DNA of 24,253 nt from JAUWVG01 sp964633715 (lineage in GTDB: Bacteria; Acidobacteriota; Aminicenantia; Aminicenantales; Aminicenantaceae): assembly GCA_964633715.1 (NCBI GenBank), contig CAZWHQ010000055.1, positions 1 through 24,253 of the forward strand, written 5' to 3'. Shown here piece by piece: positions 6,503 to 15,217 of this stretch (its first letter is position 1; each line of letters starts with the position of its first letter). The position numbers and the translations under genes were made by a program. The notes beneath the pieces were generated by a model that saw nothing but the letters and a program-made list of their open reading frames with translations, had not been told where the DNA came from and did not search any database.

Positions 6503-6964
6503 AATTTATTACTAGGAAGCTATCTCGCCCGCATCGGGAAAAGCGGAAGAATTAAAATTCCTGAAAAATTTCGCAGCACTATTGAAGAACAATATGGACG
6601 GGAATTATTTATCACTTCCCTAAGCGATCAAGCTGTTCAGATCTATCCACTCCCTGTCTGGGAAGAGCTTGCTGGAATAACAAAGTCAGGTCTTCTTCAC
6701 CTCAAGCCTGATGTCAAAATGTTCATGAGAAGAGTCAATCTAAAAGGAGGACTGCATGAGATTGACTTAAAAGGACGCGTTTTGATCAATCCTGTTCTGA
6801 GAGGAAAAACACAGCTCGAGGGAGAGGTTGAAGTTATCGGTCTTAACAACCACCTCGAGGTATGGAATATAAATATCCTCAACAAAATCCTCGATAAGAA
6901 TCCTTTAACCGATGAAGACTTCGAACAGATTTCTAATCTTGCCAACAAGGTCAAAATGGAATGA
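6497..6964 (+). CDS. mraZ: Transcriptional regulator MraZ
   Basis: 155 residues, usual family length about 145-155. MraZ is a SpoVT/AbrB-like double-lobe protein that forms a ring and represses its own dcw operon. The two lobes are visible: first YLARIGKSGRIKIPEKFR (about 9-26), second HEIDLKGRVLINPVLR (about 89-104). The second keeps the D-x-x-GR core, while the first has lost the Asp and Lys of the usual DxKGR motif (here GKSGR). The start ATG at 6497 lies within the third operator repeat and lacks a clear ribosome site. Its stop overlaps rsmH in ATGA (6961-6964). Confidence 0.92.
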   Translation: MGNLLLGSYLARIGKSGRIKIPEKFRSTIEEQYGRELFITSLSDQAVQIYPLPVWEELAGITKSGLLHLKPDVKMFMRRVNLKGGLHEIDLKGRVLINPVLRGKTQLEGEVEVIGLNNHLEVWNINILNKILDKNPLTDEDFEQISNLANKVKME

Positions 6965-7857
6965 GCAGAAATGGACACACTCCCGTACTTCTCAAGGATG
7001 TGCTGGAATTCTTGGGTGTTCATAGGGAAGGAGTATATATTGACTGCACACTAGGTCTGGGAGGCCATTCCCAAAAAATACTCCAAACCAATCCAAAAGC
7101 ACATGTTATCGGCTTTGACATCGACGAAATATCCCTTATCCTAGCGAAAGAGAGACTGCAGCCTTTTGCTGAGCGTTTGAGCCTTTATCATTCAGACTAC
7201 CGCTACATCCCTGATCTCAATATTAATTTTTCAGAAATCAAAGGGATATTGATCGATCTTGGGATGTCTTCCTTCCAACTTGATTCCCCAGAACGGGGAT
7301 TTAGTTACCTCCATGATGGTCCCTTGGATATGAGAATGGATCAGAGGAACAAAATTACCGCCTCTAAGGTCATTAACAAATATTCAGAACCAAAATTAAT
7401 GCATGTCTTTAGAGACTACGGAGAGCTCAGGCAGGCTAAAAGACTAGCGCATGAAATCGTCTCAAGAAGAAAGGGAACTAAAATCGAAACAACCCAGCAG
7501 CTATTTCAGGTTATAGAGGACGTATGCCGATGGCGCCCCCAAAAGGGCAAATCTCATCCCGCCGCGCGTCTCTTTCAAGCAATCAGGATTGAAGTCAATC
7601 AGGAACTTAAGAATCTTTCGAGTTTTCTTGAGAGAATTATTCTGAAATGTCCCAAAAGTGCACGTCTGCTTGTCATTTCCTTCCATTCCCTGGAGGATAG
7701 AATAGTCAAACAAACATTTGTCCGTTTGGCAACCTTGAACGACCACCCTGCAACCATAAGAATACTGACAAAAAAACCCATCACGGCCTCTGAAGAAGAA
7801 ATCGCGGCTAATTTCAGGGCAAGATCAGCCAAACTGAGAGTGGCAGAAAGAATCTAA
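6961..7857 (+). CDS. rsmH: 16S rRNA (cytosine-1402-N4)-methyltransferase RsmH
   Basis: 298 residues. SAM-dependent methylation of C1402 in the ribosomal decoding site. Family motifs in order: HTPVLLKDVL (6-15), SAM-binding DCTLGLGGHS, IGFDID, DLGMSSFQLDSPERGFS, LDMRM, HPAARLFQAIRIEVNQEL, ISFHSLEDRIVK and the C-terminal FRARSAKLRVAER. Length and motifs are complete. It overlaps mraZ by 4 nt and ends directly at the ATG of ftsL. mraZ-rsmH-ftsL is the conserved start of dcw clusters. Confidence 0.96.
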   Translation: MSRNGHTPVLLKDVLEFLGVHREGVYIDCTLGLGGHSQKILQTNPKAHVIGFDIDEISLILAKERLQPFAERLSLYHSDYRYIPDLNINFSEIKGILIDLGMSSFQLDSPERGFSYLHDGPLDMRMDQRNKITASKVINKYSEPKLMHVFRDYGELRQAKRLAHEIVSRRKGTKIETTQQLFQVIEDVCRWRPQKGKSHPAARLFQAIRIEVNQELKNLSSFLERIILKCPKSARLLVISFHSLEDRIVKQTFVRLATLNDHPATIRILTKKPITASEEEIAANFRARSAKLRVAERI

Positions 7858-8172
7858 ATGATCACAAAAAAGGTCAATAAAAAAAATTTAGCGATGGGCA
7901 TCTTCGCGGGTTTCTTTGTCATTTTTTTTCTGACGTTCTACATCTGGCATCAGGCCGAATCAGTTAGCATTGGCTATGAGACTGAAGATTTGGGGAATGA
8001 AATCGAGCGTCTTAAAGAAGAGATTGAACAATTAGAAACACGTAAAGCGGACCTTCTGTCGCTTGATAGAGTCGAACAGATGGCAAAGCAGGAACTGGGG
8101 ATGATCCTCCCCAGTGAAGAGCAGATCATCTTCGAAAAAAGCGAGAAAGATTTAAGGCAGCAGAACCGATGA
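7858..8172 (+). CDS. ftsL: Cell division protein FtsL
   Basis: 104 residues. Small bitopic protein of the FtsQLB complex. It has a short basic cytoplasmic N-terminus, one membrane helix (about 12-30) and a periplasmic coiled coil (about 43-68, with EIERLKEEIEQLETRKADL), then the typical C-terminal patch RVEQMAKQELGM. Sequence conservation of FtsL is low, so the call rests on topology, size and its place between rsmH and ftsI. Its ATG follows the rsmH stop with no gap and its end overlaps ftsI in ATGA (8169-8172). The partner FtsB is not in this window. Confidence 0.85.
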   Translation: MITKKVNKKNLAMGIFAGFFVIFFLTFYIWHQAESVSIGYETEDLGNEIERLKEEIEQLETRKADLLSLDRVEQMAKQELGMILPSEEQIIFEKSEKDLRQQNR

Positions 8173-9917
8173 AAAATTCTCTGCAGAGACGCATAAAAAA
8201 AAGAACTATTTTTCTGGTGATGTTTTCACTCGTGTGGTTGGGAGTTCTTGTTCTGCGTCTTGTACAGCTCCAGGTTTTAAATGCCGATCAATACAGAAGC
8301 CGTGTCAACAACCAAAATCAAAACGTCATCAAAATCATACCCAAGAGAGGCACCATATTCGACAGGAACGGCACAATTCTGGCTCGAAGCATGCCGAATC
8401 CTTCCCTATCTTTTCGACCTCCTCAAGGAGAAACCATTAGCTCTCAACTGGATAAAATAAATAAAATATCTTCTATATGCGGCTTGTCCCCAGGAAAATT
8501 GAAGATCATCCGCAGTCAAATTGAGCAGAAAAGTTCCTTTATCTGGGTCAAGAGACAAATCGATCCTGAGAAAGCCGACAAGGTCATGAGTCTCCAATTG
8601 AATGGATTCTTCCTAGAAGAAGAAAATAAAAGATTCTACCCCCAGGGCAAGCTCGCATCTCATCTTATCGGCAGAGTCGATATCGATGACGGTGGACTGA
8701 GCGGCATTGAATACAAATACGATTCAGTTCTCCTCGGATTTGAGGGAAAGCGGCTCTTGCTCAGAGATGCAAATAGAAGAAGCTATCAAGATGAAATCAT
8801 AGAGCAGCCCATTCCCGGAAAAGACCTATACTTAACTATTGATGAAACCATTCAATACATTGCCGAAAAGGAACTGGCTAAAGCTGTAACCACTCACAGC
8901 GCAGACTGGGGAATTGTCATTGTTTCTCATCCAGGCACCGGAGAAATTTTAGCACTGGCCAATTATCCCGATTTTGACCTCAATCATCCCCCCCCTGAAA
9001 GTGAAAAGTGGAGCAAAATCAAAGCCATCCAACACCTATATGATCCTGGATCAACGTTTAAAATTATTACGGCATCAGCAGCTATTGAGTCCGGGCTTGT
9101 GAGTTTTTCCGATGTTTTCGATTGTTCCGAACCTCCGGAGCATGGCGGAAAAATGTTTACAGACCATGAGGAATTCGAGATCCTGGCATTCCCAGACGTC
9201 ATCATCCATTCCTCCAATATCGGCACTATTCAGATCGCCCAACGGATTGGAGAACAAAACCTTTACGACATGATCCGAGCCTATGGCTATGGCAAGAAAA
9301 CCGGGATTGATCTTCCTGCCGAAGAGAATGGGATATTGAATCCAATAAAAAAGTGGTCCTCAAGATCACTGCCCGCCCTTTCGATCGGGTATGAAATTTC
9401 CGTGACAGCTATTCAGATGCTGCAGGCTATCAATGTCATCGCCAATAGAGGTATAGCTACTAGACCGATGGTTGTCAAAAATATTGTTCTCAATCCGGAA
9501 AAAATTCAAAAACAAGCCTATGAATACAGAAGGGTTATCTCAGAAGAGATCGCTTCTCAACTCATCGATATCTTCCAGCAAGTCACAGAGGTTGGAACAG
9601 GGACAGCCGCTCAGATTGAGGGATATAGCACAGCCGGAAAAACCGGTACGGCACAAAAATATGATCCTGAAATCGGCAGCTATTCCTCGAGCAAACACAC
9701 GGCCTCTTTTATTGGATTTGCCCCAGTTGAAATACCTCTTTTTTCCATTGTGATTGTCATTGATAATCCTAAAGGATTGTACTACGGTGGTCAGGTCGCA
9801 GCCCCTGTTTTTCAAGAAATCGGTAAACAGATTTTCCGATATCTCCGGATTCCGCCTAAACCGGTCTCACCCAAAACATATATTACGGCCGAAAATAGGA
9901 GAAACCAAGATCGATGA
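8169..9917 (+). CDS. ftsI: Septal peptidoglycan transpeptidase FtsI (PBP3)
   Basis: 582 residues. Class B penicillin-binding protein that crosslinks septal peptidoglycan together with FtsW. One membrane helix at about 13-32; pedestal/dimerisation domain about 50-215 (with PKRGTIFDRNGTILA); transpeptidase domain about 240-560. Active-site motifs are intact: STFK with nucleophile S295 and K298, SSN at 348-350, KTG at 491-493. No PASTA domain follows, as in Gram-negative FtsI. It overlaps ftsL and murE by 4 nt each. Confidence 0.95.
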   Translation: MKNSLQRRIKKRTIFLVMFSLVWLGVLVLRLVQLQVLNADQYRSRVNNQNQNVIKIIPKRGTIFDRNGTILARSMPNPSLSFRPPQGETISSQLDKINKISSICGLSPGKLKIIRSQIEQKSSFIWVKRQIDPEKADKVMSLQLNGFFLEEENKRFYPQGKLASHLIGRVDIDDGGLSGIEYKYDSVLLGFEGKRLLLRDANRRSYQDEIIEQPIPGKDLYLTIDETIQYIAEKELAKAVTTHSADWGIVIVSHPGTGEILALANYPDFDLNHPPPESEKWSKIKAIQHLYDPGSTFKIITASAAIESGLVSFSDVFDCSEPPEHGGKMFTDHEEFEILAFPDVIIHSSNIGTIQIAQRIGEQNLYDMIRAYGYGKKTGIDLPAEENGILNPIKKWSSRSLPALSIGYEISVTAIQMLQAINVIANRGIATRPMVVKNIVLNPEKIQKQAYEYRRVISEEIASQLIDIFQQVTEVGTGTAAQIEGYSTAGKTGTAQKYDPEIGSYSSSKHTASFIGFAPVEIPLFSIVIVIDNPKGLYYGGQVAAPVFQEIGKQIFRYLRIPPKPVSPKTYITAENRRNQDR

Positions 9918-11392
9918 AACTTCGTGAAGTTCTCACTGGAATCTCTGATCTGGTATTCGAGGGACCTGGGGATATTGAGATTAGCGGAATCACTCATGAT
10001 TCCAGAGAAATTAAAAACGGTTATATTTTTGTGGCTGTACAGGGGGAAAAAATGGACGGCTTTGCCTTCATCGAGAACGCCCTCCAGGGAGGTGCGGCTG
10101 CCGTCATTTCAAAGCGCAAAAAACCTGCTCTTTTTCCAAAAGCCTGGATACAAGTTTCTGATGAAAGGGAGGCCCTTGGTCTCTGTTCTGCAAACTTTTA
10201 CAACCATCCATCCAAAGAAATAAAAATCGTGGGCATCACTGGAACCAAAGGGAAAACAACTGTTTCCTACATTTTGGAGGAGATTTTAAAAAAAGCAAAC
10301 TTTGTCCCTGGAGTTATTGGCACGATTTCCTACCGAGGACCTAATATCGATATAACCGCACAACGCACAACTCCAGAGGCAAGCGACCTGCAGAAAATGC
10401 TCAGACAGATGGTCGACGGAGGAGCTACGCACTGCATGATGGAAGTCTCCTCCCATGCCCTAGAACTCAAAAGAGTCACCGGAATAGAGTTTGATGTGGT
10501 GGTGTTCACCAATCTGAGTGGGGAACATATGGATTATCACCAAAACATGGAATCCTATTTTAAAGCCAAAAAAAAACTGTTCTATGGTTTAAACCAAAAC
10601 CATCGGACCGCCGTTGTGAATGTAGACGATGACTGGGGAAAAAAATTGATTTCAGACACTTCTATGGAATGTATATCTTTCGGCCTCCATTCCCCTGCAA
10701 TGGTGCACACAGAAAAATTTGAATTCGATACGACTGGTACAAAATTGACAGCTAAATACCCATCTGGAAAAATGAAGATATCGTCCCACCTTCCAGGGAA
10801 ACCTAATGTTTACAATATTCTGTCCTCTCTAGCTGTCTCTCTGGCCCTTGACATCCGTACAAACGCCATACAAGAAGGAATCGCTGCACTGCAGGGTGTT
10901 CCAGGCCGCTTCGAAAGAATTCAAAATTCGCTGGGGATACATATCTATGTTGATTACGCTCATACGGATGATGCTCTTAAAAATCTTTTAGAGACAGCTC
11001 AGGAAATGGCGCGAGAAAAAATCATCCTCGTTTTCGGAGCCGGAGGCGACAGGGATAAGACAAAACGGCCCAGGATGGGAGCGATTGCAGGAGAACTGGC
11101 CGACCTCATTATCCTGACTTCTGACAATCCAAGAACAGAGTCTCCATCGGCTATCATTTCAGACGTTGAAAAGGGCATAAAAACAACCGGGCCAAAAAAA
11201 TATTTCATTTTCCCTGACAGGAAAGAAGCTATTAAAAAAGCTCTTTCTCTCGCCAGAAAAGGCGACATGATTCTGGTCGCGGGAAAAGGCCATGAAAACT
11301 ATCAAATTTTAGGAGACAAAATCATCTCCTTTAGCGACAAAGAAGTGATTAAAGAAATTCTCAAATCCAAAGGAGGCTGTAATCTTGGCTGA
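9914..11392 (+). CDS. murE: UDP-MurNAc-L-Ala-D-Glu:meso-diaminopimelate ligase MurE
   Basis: 492 residues. Cytoplasmic Mur ligase adding the third stem-peptide residue. P-loop GITGTKGKTT (107-116), central EVSSHALEL (177-185), YFKAKK (215-220) with the Lys expected to be carbamylated, YAHTDDAL in the C-terminal domain, and DNPRTE (404-409). DNPR is the motif that marks meso-diaminopimelate rather than L-lysine specificity, so the wall is predicted to be the DAP type. The start ATG at 9914 overlaps ftsI in ATGA. It ends 8 nt inside murF. Confidence 0.95.
   Translation: MKLREVLTGISDLVFEGPGDIEISGITHDSREIKNGYIFVAVQGEKMDGFAFIENALQGGAAAVISKRKKPALFPKAWIQVSDEREALGLCSANFYNHPSKEIKIVGITGTKGKTTVSYILEEILKKANFVPGVIGTISYRGPNIDITAQRTTPEASDLQKMLRQMVDGGATHCMMEVSSHALELKRVTGIEFDVVVFTNLSGEHMDYHQNMESYFKAKKKLFYGLNQNHRTAVVNVDDDWGKKLISDTSMECISFGLHSPAMVHTEKFEFDTTGTKLTAKYPSGKMKISSHLPGKPNVYNILSSLAVSLALDIRTNAIQEGIAALQGVPGRFERIQNSLGIHIYVDYAHTDDALKNLLETAQEMAREKIILVFGAGGDRDKTKRPRMGAIAGELADLIILTSDNPRTESPSAIISDVEKGIKTTGPKKYFIFPDRKEAIKKALSLARKGDMILVAGKGHENYQILGDKIISFSDKEVIKEILKSKGGCNLG
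11369..11376 (+). promoter_or_regulatory. Ribosome-binding site fixing the TTG start of murF
   Basis: AAAGGAGG, 8 nt before TTG at 11385, inside the last codons of murE. No ATG or GTG in frame is as well placed, so the rare TTG start is credible. Confidence 0.8.
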
Positions 11393-12764
11393 ATTAAGTG
11401 GGGCTGAACTCGCACTAAAAATGAATGCACGTTTAGTGCAGGGGTCCCCTGCCAAGGCCTTCAGCTCATTCAGCATCGATTCCCGAAACTCGACAAAAGG
11501 GAGCCTCTTTTTTGCCTTATCGGCAGAACGGAATGGGCATCAATTTATCCCTGATGCCTTAAAAAATGGAGCAGAAGGAGCTGTATTATCAAAGGATATC
11601 CCTTCTGTTGACAAAGATTTTGTTCTTCTCCAAGTCAAGGACACCACTTTAGCTCTGCAACTGCTGGCTCATAAAGTCCTCGCAGAAAGCGATTGTCAGG
11701 TGGTGGGCATCACCGGCAGTATCGGAAAAACGACAACAAAAGAATTCACCTCTTCGCTTCTCGCAGAAAAATACACGGTGCTCAAATCAAAAGGAAATTT
11801 TAACAATCATCTGGGTCTTCCCCTCTCTCTACTCAATCTGACTCGTAAGCATGAAATTGCAGTTCTTGAGATGGGCATGAGCCATCAAGGTGAGATTCAG
11901 GCGCTGACTCAGATCGCACCTCCTGATGTGGCCGTGATTTTAAATATCAAACCCGTTCACCTCGAATTCTTTGAGAGCATTGAAGACATCGCTTTAGCAA
12001 AAAAGGAAATACTGCAAGGGACTCATTCATATGGAACAGCCGTCCTCAATGCGGATGACCAACGTGTTTTGGAAATGGCCAAAGATTGGAACGGAAAAAA
12101 AATCCTCTTCGGTCACACAAAACAATGTGATATCCGTGCCCAGAAGAAAAAAAGAATGGGAATGGAAGGGATTATTTTTCAACTTTCTTACGGACCAGAA
12201 TCGGCTGAAGTCAAGCTGCCATTTCTCTACGACAGTTATTTGGAAAACTTTCTTGCAGCCCTAGGTGTGGCCTATGCCTATTCCGTCCCCTTTAAAAACA
12301 TACTCGATCATATACCAAACCTCGAACCCTTCCTCCAAAGAGGAGTTCATCACAGGCTCGAAGGAAACATTCATCTGATCGATGATTCCTATAATTCCAA
12401 TCCGGCAGCTCTAGAAAGCGTCCTCGAGAGCCTGGGTGTTTCACCCTGCGAACGGAAAATCGCCGTCCTTGGAGACATGCTCGAACTCGGAAATTTGGAA
12501 GCTGAATTTCACCGTCAGGCAGGAAGGGAGGTTGCCAAAAACAACTGGAATCTGCTCATCACCGTCGGCCCCCTAGGCCGATATATGGCAGAAGGCGCGC
12601 TTTTAGAGGGATTGAAAAGAGACAGCATTTTCTCTTTCGACAATTCCTCAGAGGCTGCCGCAAAAATAGGTGAACTCATCCAAAAGGGTGACCTCATTCT
12701 GATAAAAGGTTCACGGGGAACAAGGATGGAAAAGATAGTAAAAATTTTACTGCAGAGGCAATAA
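11385..12764 (+). CDS. murF: UDP-MurNAc-tripeptide:D-Ala-D-Ala ligase MurF
   Basis: 459 residues. Adds the D-Ala-D-Ala dipeptide to complete UDP-MurNAc-pentapeptide. Motifs: IDSRNSTKGSLFFAL (31-45) of the N-terminal substrate domain, P-loop GITGSIGKTT (108-117), NFNNHLGLPLSLL (138-150), EMGMSHQGEI (162-171), NIKPVHLEFF (187-196) and the C-terminal DDSYNSNPAAL. The start is TTG, set by AAAGGAGG at 11369-11376. It overlaps murE by 8 nt and is one base from mraY. The D-Ala-D-Ala ligase (Ddl) supplying its substrate is not in the window. Confidence 0.95.
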   Translation: MAELSGAELALKMNARLVQGSPAKAFSSFSIDSRNSTKGSLFFALSAERNGHQFIPDALKNGAEGAVLSKDIPSVDKDFVLLQVKDTTLALQLLAHKVLAESDCQVVGITGSIGKTTTKEFTSSLLAEKYTVLKSKGNFNNHLGLPLSLLNLTRKHEIAVLEMGMSHQGEIQALTQIAPPDVAVILNIKPVHLEFFESIEDIALAKKEILQGTHSYGTAVLNADDQRVLEMAKDWNGKKILFGHTKQCDIRAQKKKRMGMEGIIFQLSYGPESAEVKLPFLYDSYLENFLAALGVAYAYSVPFKNILDHIPNLEPFLQRGVHHRLEGNIHLIDDSYNSNPAALESVLESLGVSPCERKIAVLGDMLELGNLEAEFHRQAGREVAKNNWNLLITVGPLGRYMAEGALLEGLKRDSIFSFDNSSEAAAKIGELIQKGDLILIKGSRGTRMEKIVKILLQRQ

Positions 12765-12765
12765 T

Positions 12766-13854
12766 ATGCTGTATTGGCTTTTTCTCTCTTTGGAGAATCA
12801 GATTTCGGTCTTCAACGTATTTAGTTACATCACAGTCCGAACCGCATTGGCAGGCATATCAGCTCTTTTAATCAGTCTTTTACTGGGGCCGTTCATGATT
12901 AGAATCCTGAAAAAATTCCAGATCGGAGAGGAGATAAGATCTAATGGGCCAAAATCTCATCTCAATAAAAAGGGAACGCCTTCGATGGGAGGCATCTTAA
13001 TCATAGGCTCCACAATCCTGCCAACACTTCTCTGGGGAAATCTCAACAATACATATGTTTTGATTGCAATGGGTACCATGCTGTCTTTTGGAGCAGTGGG
13101 ATTCTGGGATGACTTTCTCAAGATAAAAATGAAAAAATCCTCAGGACTCATTATGAGACATAAATTGATCCTTCAGATCGTCCTCTCTGCCGCGATAGGT
13201 CTGGTGCTTGTTTATCTTGGTATGAAAGGAGAATTTAAACTTTTACTCAGCGTTCCCTTCATTAAAGAGTGGACCCCATATCTGGGCTGGTTTTATCTCC
13301 CATGGATTATGTTTATTATCATCAGTTCTTCGAATTCAGTCAATCTTGCCGACGGCCTGGACGGATTGGCCATCGGATTAACTTTAATCAGCGCCACCGC
13401 TTTTACTGCATTAGCTTATTTCATTGGACGCGTTGACGTCTCCGAATACTTGGATATCTTCTACGTTCCTCAAGCTGCAGAATTGACAATATTTGTGGGG
13501 GCAATGGCCGGTGCGTGTTTGGGATTTTTGTGGTACAACACCCACCCCGCCCAGATTTTCATGGGAGATGCGGGAGCACTGTCCTTGGGAGGGACTATCG
13601 GGATCATTGCTATTATGATCAAACAGGAGTTTCTCCTGTTTATGGTGGCGGGCGTATTCATTATAGAAGCCCTCTCAGTTATGCTTCAGGTGTCCTACTT
13701 CAAGTTTACTGGAGGAAAACGCATATTCAAAATGGCACCGCTCCACCATCATTTTGAACTGATGGGATTGTCCGAACAAAAAATAGTGGTTCGATTCTGG
13801 ATTGCCGGCATCATCTTTGCCCTCTTTAGTTTGACCACGCTAAAAATCAGATAA
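12766..13854 (+). CDS. mraY: Phospho-MurNAc-pentapeptide translocase MraY
   Basis: 362 residues, about ten membrane helices. Transfers phospho-MurNAc-pentapeptide to undecaprenyl phosphate to form lipid I at the inner face of the membrane. Diagnostic motifs: GTPSMGGILI (70-79), the acidic pair in GFWDDFLK (D115, D116), NLADGLDGLAIG (193-204), FMGDAGALSLGG (265-276, with D268) and the HHHFE segment (327-331, APLHHHFELMG). One base separates it from murF and one from murD. Confidence 0.96.
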   Translation: MLYWLFLSLENQISVFNVFSYITVRTALAGISALLISLLLGPFMIRILKKFQIGEEIRSNGPKSHLNKKGTPSMGGILIIGSTILPTLLWGNLNNTYVLIAMGTMLSFGAVGFWDDFLKIKMKKSSGLIMRHKLILQIVLSAAIGLVLVYLGMKGEFKLLLSVPFIKEWTPYLGWFYLPWIMFIIISSSNSVNLADGLDGLAIGLTLISATAFTALAYFIGRVDVSEYLDIFYVPQAAELTIFVGAMAGACLGFLWYNTHPAQIFMGDAGALSLGGTIGIIAIMIKQEFLLFMVAGVFIIEALSVMLQVSYFKFTGGKRIFKMAPLHHHFELMGLSEQKIVVRFWIAGIIFALFSLTTLKIR

Positions 13855-13855
13855 A

Positions 13856-15217
13856 ATGAATTTAGAAGGAAAAAAAGTTCTCGTCATTGGATTGGGAAAA
13901 ACGGGAAAAGCCGTATCTAGTTTTCTGCTCGAACGGAAAGCTATCGTTTTAGTCAGCGAAAAAAATCCACCGGAAAATCTGGAACGTGACATGGGATTCT
14001 GGGCAGGAAAAAGTATTACAGTTGAAACTGGACCACCTAATCGCTTGAGTTTTTTAAATTCTGATCTGATCATTCCCAGTCCCGGCGTCCCTATGATTCC
14101 AGAGTTGGAAGAAGCTCAGAGACAGGGCATACCAATATTATCAGAGGTAGAGTTCGCTTCGAGGTTTTTAAAGGGAAAAATTGTAGGCATCACAGGATCA
14201 AACGGGAAATCAACGACAGCCACCCTCACACACAAAATCCTCAAAGACGCCCATCGCGAGGCTTTTTTAGCCGGTAATATTGGGACTCCACTCATTTCTT
14301 TTGTCGACAACAGCGCAGATCATCACCTTTATGTCACAGAACTATCGAGTTTTCAGCTGGAACATATCGAGCACTTTTCAGCAGCCGTATCCGTATTCCT
14401 CAATCTCTCCCCTGATCATCTCGACTGGCATAAAAAATATAAAAGCTATTTTAATGCCAAAAAGAAACTTTTCTTTACCCAGAAAAAAAGTGGTTTTGCC
14501 ATTCTCAATAGAGACGATTCAGCAGTCTGGGAACTGGCGGGGGAAACACCAGCTCGAGTTATGGCCTTCAGCCGGCAAAGGCAGATACAAAAGGGCTGTT
14601 TTATCCAAAAAAATTGGATTGTTATCAAGAAAAATGAAGAAAAAAAGATAATCAAGGTCGCTGACATCCCTCTTCTTGGTGCGCATAACCTGGAAAACGT
14701 CATGGCCTCAGCCTTGGTGGGACATCTTTTTTCTATTCCTATTTCTTCGATCAGAGATTCTATAAAAAACTTTCAAGGATTGGAACACCGTTTAGAAAAA
14801 GTTTCAAAGATCAGGGGTGTAGAGTTTTACAATGACTCAAAAGCCACAAATGTTGAAGCAACCATCACATCCATCAGCTGCTTCCATCAACCCATAATAC
14901 TTATCCTGGGAGGGAGAGACAAAGGAGGTGATTTCAAGAAACTCAGAAAACCGATTCAAGAGAGAGTGAAAAAGGTTTTCCTCATCGGTGAAGCGAAGGA
15001 AAAGATCAAAAGTGCTCTGAAAAATTTTGTCGATATGAATTCTGTGTTTTCTCTTAAAGAGGCTGTTTTAGAAGGTTTTGCCTCGGCTAATCCAGGGGAT
15101 ATTGTGCTCCTGGCTCCCGCCTGCACAAGTTTTGATATGTTCAACAACTTCGAGGAAAGAGGAAAAACCTTCAAAGAGGAAGTTTTTTCACTTGAGGAAA
15201 AAATCCACAATGCCTAA
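13856..15217 (+). CDS. murD: UDP-MurNAc-L-Ala:D-glutamate ligase MurD
   Basis: 453 residues. Adds D-Glu as the second stem residue. N-terminal Rossmann-like VLVIGLGKTGKAV (8-20), SPGVP (75-79), P-loop GITGSNGKST (111-120), GNIGTPL (140-146), ELSSFQLE (162-169), NLSPDHLDWH (183-192), YFNAKKKLF (198-206) with the likely carbamylated Lys, and DSKATN in the C-terminal domain. One base follows the mraY stop; the last 8 nt overlap ftsW. Confidence 0.95.
   Translation: MNLEGKKVLVIGLGKTGKAVSSFLLERKAIVLVSEKNPPENLERDMGFWAGKSITVETGPPNRLSFLNSDLIIPSPGVPMIPELEEAQRQGIPILSEVEFASRFLKGKIVGITGSNGKSTTATLTHKILKDAHREAFLAGNIGTPLISFVDNSADHHLYVTELSSFQLEHIEHFSAAVSVFLNLSPDHLDWHKKYKSYFNAKKKLFFTQKKSGFAILNRDDSAVWELAGETPARVMAFSRQRQIQKGCFIQKNWIVIKKNEEKKIIKVADIPLLGAHNLENVMASALVGHLFSIPISSIRDSIKNFQGLEHRLEKVSKIRGVEFYNDSKATNVEATITSISCFHQPIILILGGRDKGGDFKKLRKPIQERVKKVFLIGEAKEKIKSALKNFVDMNSVFSLKEAVLEGFASANPGDIVLLAPACTSFDMFNNFEERGKTFKEEVFSLEEKIHNA

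Noticed and set aside
15078..15209. N-terminal extension of FtsW
   Set aside because: It is murD read in another frame, is not FtsW-like, and would add a polar stretch before the first helix.
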